Of a DNA stretch of 64,000 nt, positions 28,304 through 40,930 are shown in pieces; positions within the stretch are counted from its first letter, which is position 1; every line of letters starts with the position of its first letter. The DNA lies in assembly GCA_946807835.1 (NCBI GenBank), contig OX327697.1, positions 1,627,001 to 1,691,000 on the forward strand, in the 5' to 3' direction. The notes under the pieces were generated by a model. It worked only from the letters and a program-made list of their open reading frames with translations, did no database searches and was not told the origin of the DNA. Source of the stretch: Ailanthus altissimus (lineage: Eukaryota; Streptophyta; Magnoliopsida; Sapindales; Simaroubaceae). A program made the position numbers and the translations under genes.

Positions 28304-31300
28304 ATGGAAAATGGTATGGCACCATTCCAAGTTCCGACACTCAACAACAACAACTACGATAATTAGAGTATCAAAATGAAGGCACTTCTTGGATCACAAG
28401 ATGTGTGGGATATCATAGAGAAAGGCTATAACGAGCCTGCGGATGATACTGCTTTTGCTGCTCTTACACCAGATCAAAAAACAACTTTGAAGGATTCAAG
28501 AAAGAGAGACAAGAAGGCTCTCTATCTCATCTATCAAGCATTAGATGATGATGACTTTGAAAAGATTTTGAGTGCAAGCTCTAGCAAGGAAGCGTGGGAG
28601 AAGCTACAAACCTCTTACAAAGGATCCGAGCAAGTGAAGAAGGTCCGTCTCCAAACATTAAGAGGTGAATTTGAATCCTTACACATGAAAGTATCTGAGT
28701 TTATTTTGGATTATTTCTCAAGAGTAGTAGCTGTTTCTAATCAATTAAAAAGAAATGGTAAAAAGTTAGAAGATGTGAGGATAATAGAGAAGATACTTCG
28801 TTCGTTGGATCCTAAATTTGAGCACATCGTCGTGACGATTGAAGAAACTAAAGACTTGGAAGAAATGACGATCGAGCAACTCCAAGGATCATTGCAAGCA
28901 TACGAAGAGAAGCATAAGAAGAAGCATGGGTTTACTGAGCAACTCCTCAAGCTGAAACTCAAAGATATGCATGAAAGCCAACGCAATGATAGAAACCAAC
29001 GTGGTCGAGGCAGAGGTAGAGGCCATGGACGAGGTGGAAGTCGCGGTCGTGGACGAGGCTGGAATTACAACAACAACAATTTCAACAACTATGAGAAAGG
29101 AGAAAGCTTAACACGAGGCCGTGGAAGAATCAATCCGAACTCAAGGTATGAAAAATCTCAAGTTCGATGTTATAATTGTCAGAAGTTTGGGCATTATGCT
29201 TCAGAATGTAGAGCTCCCAACAACAAAATTGAGGAGAAGGCCAACTACGTAGATGAGAAGACAGATGGTAAAGAAACTCTTCTTCTAGCATGAAAGGAAA
29301 CTGATGGTGGCCAAGCAAATTCCTGGTATCTTGACAGTGGTGCAAGCAATCACATGTGTAGAAGGAAAGAAATGTTCGTAAAGCTAGACGAGTCAGTAAG
29401 CGGAAATGTTTCGTTTGGAGATGATTCCACAATAGCAATGAAAGGAAGAGGTAACATCCTTATCCTTTTGAAAGATGGAAGACATCAGTTTATTTCTAAT
29501 GTCTACTATATGCCCAATATAAAAAGTAACATCTTGAGTTTAGGGCAACTGTTAGAGAAAGATTATGATATTCATATGAAGGATTATAATCTTTCTATAA
29601 AAGATGATAAGAATAACTTCATTGCTAAAGTGCCGATGTCAAAGAATAGAATGTTCTTGATCAACATACAAAACGATGTTGCAAAGTGCCTGAAAGCTTG
29701 CTACAAAGATGCATCATGGCTTTTGCATCTTCGATTTGGGTATCTCAATTTTGGAGGTCTAGAGCTGCTATCTAAGAAGGAGATGGTGACGGGACTACCT
29801 CGCATCAACCATCCTGACCAGCTTTGTGAAGGGTGTCTAGTCAGGAAACAATTCAGGAAAAGCTTTCCAAAGGAGTCAAAGACAAGAGCCAAGAATCCAC
29901 TCGAGCTCATCCATACCGATGTGTGTAGACCGATCAAGCCAAGCTCTCTCGGTAATAGTAACTATTTTCTTCTCTTCATTGATGATTTTTCAAGAAAAAC
30001 CTGGGTATATTTCTTGAAACAGAAGTCAGAAGTTTTCGAAGTCTTTAAGAAGTTCAAAGCAGCAGTGGAGAGAGAAAGCGGTAGAAAGATCAAAGCCATG
30101 AAATCCGACGGAGGTGGAGAATTTACTTTCAGGGAGTTTCAAGAGTTCTGTGAAGCAAATGGAATTCGTCGACCAATGACAGTTCCTAGATCCCCCCAAC
30201 AAAATGGCGTGGCAGAAAAAAAGAACAGAACAATCATCGACATAGCACGAAGCATGCTCAAAAGCAAGAAACTACCCAAGGAATTTTGGGCGGAAGCAGT
30301 AGCGTGTGCAGTCTACTTGTCAAATCGATCTCCAACAAGAAGTGTATGGGGAAAGACACCGCAAGAGGCATGAAGTGGAAGAAAGCCTGGCATTTCCCAC
30401 CTGAGAATCTTTGGAAGTATAGCCCATGTTCATGTACTGGACGAGAGAAGAACGAAGCTTGATGATAAAAGCGAGAGTTTTATCTTCATCGGTTATGATG
30501 CTAATTCGAAGGGCTACAAGCTGTACAATCCAAAAAATAAGAAAATTGTGATTAGTCGAGATGTGGTCTTCAACGAAGAAGGAGAATGAGATTTTAACTC
30601 TCATGCAGGTGACTTCAATTTCTTTCCTCAGTTTGAAGAAGATGAGCAGACAACGAGGGAGCAACTAAGACCTCAACAAGAGCTTGCAACTCCACCCACT
30701 TCACCAACATCAACCACTCAAAGAGACTCATCACCTTCGTCATCGTTAAGTGGGAGTCAAAGTGAAAGAGTTGTGCAACGTACAAGAAGCCTTAGAGATC
30801 TCTATGAGGTAACCGAACGACAAGATAATCTTACATTATTTTGTCTGTTTGTCGATTGTGAACCAGTGAGCTTTCAAGAAGCAGTACGAGAGAAGAAGTG
30901 GAGAGATGTGATGGACGAAGAAATCAAGGCCATCGAGAAGAATGACACATGGGAACTCACCTCACTTCCCAAAGGACATAAGGCAATAGGTGTCAAATGG
31001 GTGTACAAAATAAAGCAAAACGCTAAAGGAGAGATTGAAAGGCACAAGGCGAGGCTAGTTGCTAAAGGCTATAGTCAAAAGGCTGAAATTGACTATGATG
31101 AGGTATTTGCTCATGTTGCTCGATTGGAGACTATTAGACTAATCATTTCTTTGGTAGCTCAAAACAAGTGGAAGATACAACAGATGGATGTAAAGTCTGC
31201 CTTCCTAAATGGAGTTCTTGAAGAGGAAGTCTACATTCAGCAACCATCAGGCTATGAAGTCAAAGGCCACGAAGACAAGGTGTTGAAGTTGAAGAAGGCT

Positions 31301-32395
31301 CTTTACGAGCTAAAACAAGCACCAAGGGCATAAAATAGCCGAATCGACAAGTACTTCCAAGAGAATGGCTTCAACAAATGTCCCTACGAGCACGCTCTAT
31401 ATATCAAGATCAAAGATGGAGATATTTTGATCGTGTGCCTCTACGTGGATGATTTGATCTTCACCAGAAGCAACCCAAGCATGTTCAATGAATTTAAGAA
31501 AGTGATGACGAAAGAATTCGAGATGACAGACATGGGGCTCATGGCGTACTACCTTGGCATTGAAGTTAAGCAATAAAAGGATGGAATTTTTATTTCACAA
31601 GAAAGCTATGCAAAGAAGATCCTGAAGAAGTTCAAGATGGAGAATTGTAAGCTGATAAGCACACCGACGGAATATGGAATCAAGATGTCCAAACATGAAG
31701 AAGGCGAAAGTGTTGATCCAACATTCTTCAAAAGTTTGGTGGGAAGTCTACGCTATCTAACTTGTACGAGGCCCGATATTCTTCACGCAGTTGGATCGGT
31801 TAGTCGCTACATGAAATCTCCAACAACCACCCATTTTAAAGCCGCAAAGAGAATTCTTCGCTATCTGAAAGGTACAATTGACTTTGGATTGTTCTATTCA
31901 GTTTCTAATGATTACAAGCTTGTTGGATATAGCGATAATGATTGGGGTGGAGACATAGATAATCGTAGGAGTACTACTGGATTCGTATTTTTCATGGGAG
32001 ATACTGCTTTCACATGGATGTCAAAGAAACAACCGATTGTCACATTGTCCACTTGTGAAGTGGAATATGTTGCTGCTACCTCATGCGTTTGTCATGCAAT
32101 TTGGCTTAGAAATCTATTGAAGGAGATAGGCTTGATACAAGAAGAGCCTACCAAGGTTTGTGTCGACAACAAGTCAGCCATTGCCTTAGCCAAGAATCCG
32201 GTATTCCATGATCGAAGCAAACACATTGATATTCGCTACCATTATATAAGGGAGTGTGTTGCAAGAAAAGATGTGCAAGTTGAATATGTGAAGTCACAAG
32301 ATTAAGTTGCCGATATTTTTACCAAACCACTGAAAAACGAAGACTTCATAAGATTAAAGAACTTACTAGGGGTCATAAGATCAAGTTTAAGGGGG
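28304..32395 (+). pseudogene. Copia-2 gag-pol, single frame with nonsense mutations only
   Basis: From ATG 28304 one reading frame covers everything without a frameshift. It has Gag (about 28376-29290) with a CCHC knuckle CYNCQKFGHYASEC, protease WYLDSGAS, GAG-pre-integrase (second His of HLRFGHLN replaced by Tyr), and integrase (LIHTDV, KSDGGGEF, NGVAEKK). RT follows with VKWVYKIK and YVDD near 31443, then RNase H ending at IFTKPL. Stops at 28364, 29291, 30371, 30587, 31331, 31574 and 32303 break it. At least four sit where copia proteins have Trp and one where they have Gln. RT and integrase catalytic residues are otherwise kept. It cannot make full polyprotein. Confidence 0.95.
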
Positions 32396-32396
32396 G

Positions 32397-32814
32397 TGTT
32401 GGATCATAAACTTGATCCATTATGGGAGCCCAAACCCAAAACCAATCAAATTGGAGTCCAAGTCCATAATCAAGGTCCAAAACTATTAGCCTTCTACCTA
32501 GAATCTTCTAGGGTGTGGTAATTATGCATGTGAATAATTTGGAAGGATGGAGAAGAATGAAGAAGAATGAGGTGTATGGTTATTGTAATTTTGGATTAGT
32601 TTATTTGTGTGGTGTAAGATTGTTCTTAAGTAGTATAAATACCCCTCCCCATTTTAGTTTAGGTATCAAGAAAAATTAAGAGCTTTTAAGTGAATGAAGA
32701 AGCAAACTCTAATAAGAGTGAGTTGTAGTATCTTGTTTTTTGAGTGAGAGTGCTCTTGTAATATTTGTTTGAGTTTGAATAAAAGTTGTTTGTGTGAGTG
32801 TTTTATTTCCAACA
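32397..32814 (+). repeat. Copia-2 3' LTR
   Basis: It runs from tgttggatca to tttccaaca, directly after the polypurine tract. It keeps most of the C and G positions that are T and A in the 5' LTR. Confidence 0.95.
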
Positions 32815-33987
32815 CTATTCTGCATGATTTATGCAGAAATTGCAACTGGATACAAATTATAACTGCATGGTTGTTTTTGCTGCACCACGGCACTCTACAA
32901 AAGACATTGGGTGCGTTCAATTGACGGCCTACACCGCACGATAATGTCCCAGAATAACTTTGTGGCTCCACAGCAATAATCTTTCAAGGGTAGAGTTTCA
33001 GATGATGCATAAAATGCCATGAGAAAAGTTTCCTCCCATCAAATGTCATCAAATAATCTCAAAGCACGTTATCTTGGTTATCAACACCCTTGAATAAAAT
33101 GGCTGGTTCCTTGAGACGTCTTTTTCTATGAAACCTTCAATAGTTCATGAAAAGCCTCCTGAGGTATATTGACAGAACCAATGCCCTTCATTCTCTTCTT
33201 TCCTTCCTTTTGCTTCTCCAATAGCTTCCTCTTCCTTGTAACATCCCCACCATAACACTTTGCAAGAACATTCTTTCTCATAGCGGAAAGCCTAAAAACC
33301 AGCGCAAATAGGCTCAGCTAGGAGTTAAGATAGAAGAATAATTATGTTCGAAAAGCTATATTCAGCTTTGGGCTAATGATTACGTAACAAAGTAATACTA
33401 CAATCATAAGGACAAAATTGATACGGTGACATCTCACAAACTACATATACCAGTATGAGTAAGTTCATAGGACTTACGTTTCCCTTGCAATAACCTTCGA
33501 TTCAATAGTAGCTTGTATGGTTATCTCAAACATTTGCCTGCTCAGATTCAAGTCACCTCAGGCTACTGCCGAAAGAAGCAAACAAACCACAAAATCAATG
33601 ATATATATTAGTTTTAATAGACCTGTCTATGAATTTCTTCAGCTTCTCCACCAGTTCGCCACCAACACGTTGTGCCTTCAATTTGTGAACAATTGTTGCC
33701 ATTGCATCAACAGGTTGACCATTCAAAAGAATATTGAGTTTCACCAAATCAAATTGTTGATATCTGTTAAGGATACCCATCAAATGCGTCAAATGAGAGG
33801 AAAACCAAAATTTCTAATATTCTATCAGATCATAGAACATATAATGCTTTTCTGTAAAAATGAAAATTATCTTGATGACTTATTAGAATGAGGGTTTCCA
33901 GATACGTGCCTAAAAATTTTGAGGTTTATTAGAAAATATACACTGGCAATGGATCCAAGGGCATACATATCTTAAGCAGACAATACC

Positions 33988-34015
33988 AGAGAGAGAGAGA
34001 GAGAGAGAGAGAGAA
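33988..34015. repeat. (GA)n microsatellite in GUF1 pseudogene intron
   Basis: About fourteen GA units, a few bases from the exon boundary at 34021. Confidence 0.95.
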
Positions 34016-34585
34016 ATTACTCTGAATCCTCATAATCGAATGATGCATAACCTGATGTTATACTCTTCAATTCATTATAGAAATCAACAACGATTTCCCT
34101 CAGAGGTAGGCGAAACTTCATAAAAGCCTATTGACTGCATACATGAAATTAAAAAGCACAATATTTCAGCTGTGTATCAGTTCAAGGAAGGGTACACAAA
34201 GATTGCTACTTTAGTAACATAAGCTTGCAGGGAATAAATACATTTCAACTGCTAGTTTAAGATTAAGATGAGACCATGGATACTACGAATTTTATTACAA
34301 ATTTTACTTGTTTCTCACTTAAAAGGCATCACCATCATGGCTCCAAAATTACTATCAATAAATGAGTACTCCAATTGCTGCCCTCTCCGCTCAGAGCAAA
34401 GTGTAATAACTGATCCCTCATACCTTGAAGCATAACAGAATTAGCATGGGATGAATAAAAGCTCTGAATAATGCAAAATGGTTATTGAACTAAAGCGAGT
34501 TCAAGAGCTTACTCACTAGGAACGATAATTGTAGCTAGTACTCTAGGTTTCCAGTAGGCTGTAACTCGTTGTTTAGGATTGAAAG

Positions 34586-35250
34586 TGTCACGTCTCAAAT
34601 ATTTTCAAGTAATATTTAGTGCTCGATAAGACCACTAAGAGGGTATTTAGCTTATTGTGTGTTACATGGGCTAGAGTTTCTAAAAGGTCCAATTGACTTG
34701 AGTTAAGGCCACATGTGTATGGTAGGTGAGAGAATATTCTAGAGATGACATTTTTCTTGGGATATTCTTGTGATAGATGGTATCTTTAGAATATTCATTT
34801 GTATATTCTCCTATTTAGATGTGGACCGTTAGATTAGATGAATCTTAGCCGTCTATTGTATAACTTTGTAATCTCTCTTTAATAATAATATTCTAGAGAT
34901 GACATATTTTTTGGGATATTCTTATGGTAGGTGGCATATTTAAAATATTCCTTTGTATATTCTCCTTTTTAGATATGAACCGTTAAATTAGATGAATCCT
35001 AGTCGTCCATTATATATAGCTTTAGCTATAAATAAATGGAACTCTCATTTGAGCAAACCATCCTCCAAATACTCAAAGCTTGTAATTCTATAACTTTGTA
35101 ATCTCTCTTTAGTAATAATATACGAGAGCATTCTCTCAAACACTTAGTGTGCTTCTTCATCATCTCTTTCTTTGGTTAATTGGTCTTGTAGGCTGCTTAG
35201 CACTTGAAAAGTGTCTAAGGTCGCATGGGTACAAGAAATAATTTGTGATA
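34586..35250 (+). repeat. Gypsy-1 5' LTR with internal tandem duplication
   Basis: A block of about 150 bp starting attctagagatgacat near 34735 is repeated from about 34888, including the ggaccgttagattagatgaat and taatctctctttaataata parts. This makes the LTR about 149 bp longer than the 3' LTR, which has the block once. The end is tgtgata where the 3' LTR has cgcgaca. Confidence 0.9.
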
Positions 35251-35277
35251 ATTGGTATTAAAACGAGTTCAAAAAAG

Positions 35278-37695
35278 ATGGTGAAGGAAGTTACTGGATC
35301 ATCCAAGATTACTGAAGGGAAGGGTAGAGATCCCAAAGCTAGGAGACATGGGAGTGTTTCACCAAAAAAGTTCGTTGATCCGAACCATGAACTAGGGAAC
35401 ATGGTTATGAAGCTCGGTGGTGCTATAAGCAAGGCAACGGATCACCTTGAGGAGTTGGAAAAGCAAGTCGAGAAGCTCGAGGTAGGCCTCTACACTCAAG
35501 GGGATGAGCTGTGCCCCCTCATCGGCAGCTCCATTAACGAGCATGCTAACAAGCAACGAGACTGGATCAAGACTTTTTAAGAGAAGGTCTATAACACCAT
35601 GGATAAAGTTAAAGCCCAAGTGGAAGAGCTGCGTAAAGGATTTGAAGATGTTAAGGAGGATGTGGTGCTGTGCAAGCGAGTGGTCACTAATGGCGTAGCT
35701 ACTCAAGTTACGGTAGCTGCATCAAGGGTTGAGGCCCCTAAACTGAAAGAGTTTAGCGGCAGACGGGATGCTAAGGAGCTTGACAACTTCTTTTAGAAAA
35801 TGGGGAGGTATTTCGATGTTATGGGCGTACGGGACAAACATAAGGTAAGTGCCGTAACTTTGTACCTTTTCGATCATGCAATTCTGTGGTGGCGTAGGAA
35901 AAGCGAGGAGATTCGCAAGGGTACCTGCACTATAAACACATGGGAAGAATTGCAACGAGAGTTGAAGAGCCAATTCTATCCAAAGAACCTGGTGCACGAC
36001 GCTTGCAAGCGGTTGAAGGAGTTTAAACAAATGAAGTCCATTAGGGAGTATGTGGAGGAGTACTCTTTGTTGATGTTGCAAATCCGCAACATGAGTGAGG
36101 AGGACTTGTTGTTCAATTTCCTAAATGGGTTACAATAATGGGCTGCCAATGAGTTGAAGCGGCGTGGAGTACAGAATATATCCGATGCCCTTACAATAGC
36201 GAAGACGCTCATGGATTACCACAAGGGAGAAACGGGTAAGTCCAAATATTCTAAACCCAATCACAACAAGGGTGAGGAAGCCAAGGAGTTTCAACCTCCG
36301 GAGAGCAAGGAGGAGAAAGACAAACAGCCTAAGTGGAAGGAGTAAAAGCACAACGGCCATAGAGGTAATGGTCTGAAGTTGAACTGTTTCCTTTGCGACA
36401 GAGATTATTGGGTGAAAGACTGTCTGAAGAAATGGGCTTTCAATACAATGTACGAGGCACAAGAGGAGGGCGGATAGAGCCGTATGGATTGTATATAGTT
36501 GTTCAATTCCCTCAAAGGCAAGCGGTGTGACAACGTGCTAACGGGGATAGTGGTTATGTACATTAAAGCCTATGTCAATTGTATTAAGACTCAAGTGTTA
36601 GTTGATATGAGCGCTATGCATAATTTCATTAAGCGTGTGGAAGCGGAGCGCTTGGGCCTTTATGTAGAGAAAGGAGAACGATACCTCAAGTCTGTGAATG
36701 CAAGAGCCAAGCTGCTGGATGGAGTGGTATGAGGAGCTGAAATCCATATAGGCAAATGGCACGGTGAGGTAAATTTTTCGATAGCATCTCTCGATGATTT
36801 TGATGTGGTGCTAGGTATAGAGATCTCGCGGCAGTATAATGTGGTGCTACTTCCTCAACACAACTACATGTGTATTTTGGAGGGAGAACCTCAAATGATA
36901 CCGACAGTAGGTATGCCCAAGGGTAGGCAATCCAAGCCAAACTTCAAGGTCTTTTTCGCAATGCAACTAAGGGTAGATGCTGAGTGCAAATGAGGGTTAC
37001 ATCCAGCCACAACAATGAGGATGGATGATGCGGCAAAATGAGGAGAGGATGAAATACCGAAGAACATTATGAACGTGCTTGGGGAGCACAAAAGGGTCTT
37101 GACTACTGCCTTACTAGAAGAATAGCCTTCAAGAGGGGAAATTGAGGGCAAGTTGGAACTTGAGTTTACGCTTCCAACCGGGGTATGCACGCCTCCATCG
37201 GAGATGAGAGAGTTGCTGGGGCAGCTTAAAGAGTTGACGGATGCGGGTGTCATCCAACAATCAAGGGTGTCACATGATGTGCATTTGCAGCACAAGGAGT
37301 GGGTCGAAGACAAGCATCGGCGTGTCAAGCATGGTGCGGGGGATTTGGTGATGGAGACGATACTTTCACCACAAAGCAAGACACCACTTCACAAGGTCCC
37401 TGATTGTGGAGATGAGGGGCCAAGGGTTATTGCCAAGAGAGTTGACAACATCTTGCATGAGGTGGAGACACATTCAAGACAACGACAATGGTTATATCCA
37501 GTGCATTCTGCAAGCTGTTGGAAGCATTACCGTAGAGGTACGGAAAGCGCGGAGTATGAGCCACACAATCGGGAACCTTTGGGGATTTTCACACATCATG
37601 ACAAGGAGGAGGAACTCAGGATGAGCCTTAAGTACTTTGTCGAGTGGAAAGGGTTGCTCGATGGGAGAGCACGCTCGGGACATAAGAGCGCATAA
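35278..37695 (+). pseudogene. Gypsy-1 gag-protease and fused pol C-terminus
   Basis: One frame from ATG 35278 reads Gag (AILWWRRKSEEIRKGT, EEYSLLMLQ), then a zinc knuckle CFLCDRDYWVKDC whose His is Tyr. A protease block follows with DMS instead of DTG (LVDMSAMHNFI), ending SLDDFDVVLG. The RT start (ELTDAGVIQQS, about 37230) then joins directly to the terminal chromodomain region (YFVEWKGL, about 37630). RT, RNase H and integrase cores are missing. Stops at 35578, 35794, 36136, 36343, 36475, 36496, 36730 and 36991 lie in the same frame. Comparison with Gypsy-2 shows Gln codons at the first site and at two others. Confidence 0.88.
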
Positions 37696-37772
37696 CCAGA
37701 GTTTGAAGAACGGAGTTCGCAAGTTCCAGCGAAGACGCAATGAGGGCGTCACGTGAATTTGGTGGGGGAGAA

Positions 37773-38288
37773 TGTCACGCCTCAAATATTCTCAAACAAT
37801 TACTCGAACATTTAGCGCGCAACAAGATCACTAAGAGGGTATTTGGCCCATTGTGTGTTACATGGGCTAAAATTTCTAGAAGGCCCAATTGATTTGGGTT
37901 AAGGCCACATGTGTGTGGTAGGTGATAGAATAATCTAGAGATGACATATTTCTTATGATATTTTTGTGGTAGGTGGCATCTTTGAAATATTCTTTTGTAT
38001 ATTCTCTTCTTTAGATGTGGACCGTTAGATTAGATAAATCATAACCGTCCATTGTATATAACTTTAATTATAAATAGATTGAGCTTTCATTTAAACAAAC
38101 CATCCTCCAAATACTCCAAGCTTGTAATTTTATACTTTTGTAATCTCTCTTTAATAATAATATACGAGAGCATTCTCTCAAACATTTGGTGTGCTTCTTC
38201 TTCATCTCTTTCTTTGGTTAATTAGTCTTGTAGATTACTTAGCACTTAAAAAATATGGCCGCGCGAGTTCAAAAAATAGTCCGCGACA
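37773..38288 (+). repeat. Gypsy-1 3' LTR
   Basis: It starts tgtcacgcct after the polypurine tract and ends ccgcgaca. It carries one copy of the block duplicated in the 5' LTR. Confidence 0.92.
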
Positions 38289-39343
38289 AAAGACAATGCA
38301 GTTGGATTCTGAACTTCTAGTTTGCCGACAAAACCACCATGTATTTATTGTCAGGTAAAGCATGTCAAAAATAATTTTACAAAGCAATACAACATTGCGT
38401 ACCTCCCATCAGAATACTCGAATATAAGGAACAGTGGGGACTGTAGAAATAACATGAGCTCCATACTCCTATCATTTATTAACAGAGGGGACATAAGAAT
38501 AAGCTAACATTTCTAGAAATTGCCACACAGGACAGTTGCATGCAGATAAAAGAGATCCAACATTGACAGAACATATGATAAGATACATGTTGCTATAAAA
38601 AACATAATAAACATGAGTTTTTTTGTTAATTTTTTTAACCAAACTTTTGTGATGTTTAGATGTAATCCATCAAGAATGATGGAGTGAAGACAATTCCAAT
38701 CTACAAAAAAAGTCAATTAATCACATTTTTATGTCATCATATTAAGACAATATGCATATTAAGGTGCTTGCATGAGCACAACAAAAGAAAATTCATGTAT
38801 TTGACTTAATGAGTTTGGAAATGGGTGTGTTCGAGTTTAGTGCAAAATACAGTGTTTCCATCAATAAAGAACGCCCTCATAGTGGGAAAAAAAGAAACCT
38901 TTTCAAAATTTTAGTCATTTTGGTAATGCATCGCATTTGATGTTTCATTTAAGGACTATGTCAACTGTAATAATAAAAGAGGGAAAATACCTGTTCAAGT
39001 CGCTGATGGAAAACATCCATGTGAAGTAAGCCCAAGAAACCACACCTGTACTAGAACATGCAGAGCATTACCAAAACATAGCAAAAGGATACTCCAGACA
39101 TCATTAGTAACGAATTCAAGAATAAGAGAAGCACGTTTTCTATAGAAGTGTAGATAAGATGAATCGCTCAATAGAGGATGCAACACCTAAAACCCAGTCC
39201 AAGAGCTGTGCTGCTCTCTTTAGTAGCGGAGACACTGGCATCATTGCACATGAGTCTCTCTATTGCATGGTTGAGTGCTTCAAAATCAGATCCATCACCA
39301 GGATAAAGACCAGAGAACACCATATGTTTTGCAGGCTTAAAAC

Positions 39344-40405
39344 CTACATTTTGAGGCCACACAAGAAAATGTGAAGGCAAGGTATGAGGACCACCAGAAC
39401 TACTTGATTTAAGTAGAAAATGAAATGCTTGGAATAAAAAGTTAGGTGTTAGGGCCCTTGCAGCCAGAAAAGATTGCGTATTGCATCATCAAGTAAATGC
39501 AACAAAGCATACAAAATAATCACTCTTCTAAAAACAACATTAGAGAAATGGAGAAAGCATAGAAGCTGAATAATAAGCCTGTCAGCATAAAATCCGGTTC
39601 TTATGCTAGAGACAAATCTTTTTATGATCAACAATATCCATAAACAAAGGCTGACACCCCTTGTAGATAATGAGAAGTGGTATAAAGAGGTATGCCACTT
39701 CATATTATGCTAAACTCTGATTCTTATGCTAGAAACTAATATCTTTATGATCGACAAAATTTTTAAACAGAGGCTAGCGATAGCACTCGTAGATAATGTG
39801 AAGTGGAATAAAGAGGGAAACATACAAGTCTAGAAAATGATTGTAGAGAAAGTAGACTAGTAAAGACTTTTGAGGCCATTATCTCAAGCTTATAAGTTGC
39901 CTAGGAGCTTTCGTACTTCTGAAATGGCATTCAGCAAGCAGAGCATCAACTATTTGTTTTTTCTTTTTTTAGAAATTAGCATAGCAATGAGCCATAAAAA
40001 TGGCAATTATACCTGTATGAATTAAAATTTCCTCTTTGAATTCCTCATTTACACAACTTAAACCAAGACTGAACTTGGTCATTCGAATAAAATAAAATTG
40101 CATAATGTGAACAAAATCATGTTCTGCGATTCGGTCCACCAAATTATGTTATCTCACAAATTTAACCAGCATTTCAGAAACACTTTCCTTGCTTTTCGAA
40201 GCAAAATCCATAACAATTGTCACTCCTGTCAGAAGAATAGCACTTTCAAATGACAATAACCACATTGAATTAACAAAACAAACCCATAACAAACACACTA
40301 CCATTATTTCAAAGGAATGGAAAAACAAAAAACAAAAACCATCCACTTCATATTTCATACAGAATAATCAAAATAAACAGACCAAAACTTCATCTTTATA
40401 CCTAC
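39344..40405. other. GUF1 pseudogene interior lacking expected exons
   Basis: The exons for GTPase motifs G2-G5 and domain II should lie here. I read both strands and recognise none of them; only AT-rich intron-like DNA is present. Confidence 0.6.
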
Positions 40406-40516
40406 AACTTATCAAGATACTGCGGCTGCCCATGCCCTCTTCTGATAGTCCCAGTGAGCTCCAAAAGCCTGTCAGCAAGCGTTGACTTGCCATGGTCAAT
40501 ATGAGCAATTCTAGAG

Positions 40517-40917
40517 TGTAAAGAAAGTGCAGATAGCAAGAAAAGTTTGGTGTTTGGATGACAGAAAAATTTCTGAGAAAATGTAAAGACAAGTTTCTGA
40601 ATCTTCTTGATTTTCTGTATTGTATTTTTCACATATCAAGTGAATAAGAATTCTATTTTTTTATAGCTACAATTCTTAACAACTACTTACACGTGTCCTT
40701 TGATCCATAAAATAAGCTAACAAACTCTAACTAATTATTGGCGGGAACTACTAATCATTCTTCTATAGCAGCCAACAACCAATCAACTTCTGACACATGT
40801 ATGCCACCTTAACTGACCAACTTAGCACATAACCGAGCTCCAATATTCTGTTGTAACTACACTCCAAAAATGTGACTAGAAATATGACCAACTCAACTCC
40901 TCTGTTGTATCCTTACA
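40517..40917 (-). repeat. Copia-3 3' LTR
   Basis: It runs tgtaaagaaa ... tatccttaca. It differs from the other LTR at roughly 30 of 400 positions by eye. Confidence 0.93.
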
Positions 40918-40930
40918 TCCCCCCTCAAGC

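Larger units (their letters stand above)
27465..32819 (+). mobile_element. Copia-2: structurally complete Ty1/copia retrotransposon with target-site duplication
   Basis: LTRs at 27470-27883 and 32397-32814 are flanked by the 5-bp duplication ctatt at 27465-27469 and 32815-32819. A Met-tRNA primer site tggtatcag follows the left LTR at 27887. The polypurine tract aagggggg-type run at 32389-32396 precedes the right LTR. The internal region has gag-protease-integrase-RT-RNase H in one frame. It landed about 310 bp beyond the stop codon of the GUF1 pseudogene. It is non-coding now because of several in-frame stops. Confidence 0.95.
34586..38288 (+). mobile_element. Gypsy-1: internally deleted Ty3/gypsy (chromovirus-type) retrotransposon
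   Basis: LTRs are 34586-35250 and 37773-38288. A primer-site-like tggtattaaaac lies at 35253-35264 and a polypurine tract ggtgggggagaa at 37761-37772. It is flanked by aaag at 34582-34585 and 38289-38292. Removing the element and one flank copy restores a readable GUF1 exon (LS-NPKQRVTA). The internal region keeps gag, protease and the C-terminal end of pol only. So it is non-autonomous and inserted into coding sequence. Confidence 0.9.

Noticed and set aside
35160..35706. Minus-strand open frames over the Gypsy-1 LTR and gag
   Set aside because: They are antisense to a recognisable Gag and have no similarity of their own.
36891..37379. 162-codon Ser-rich open frame on the minus strand
   Set aside because: It overlaps the plus-strand Gypsy-1 protease/pol remnant; composition is explained by antisense of that frame.
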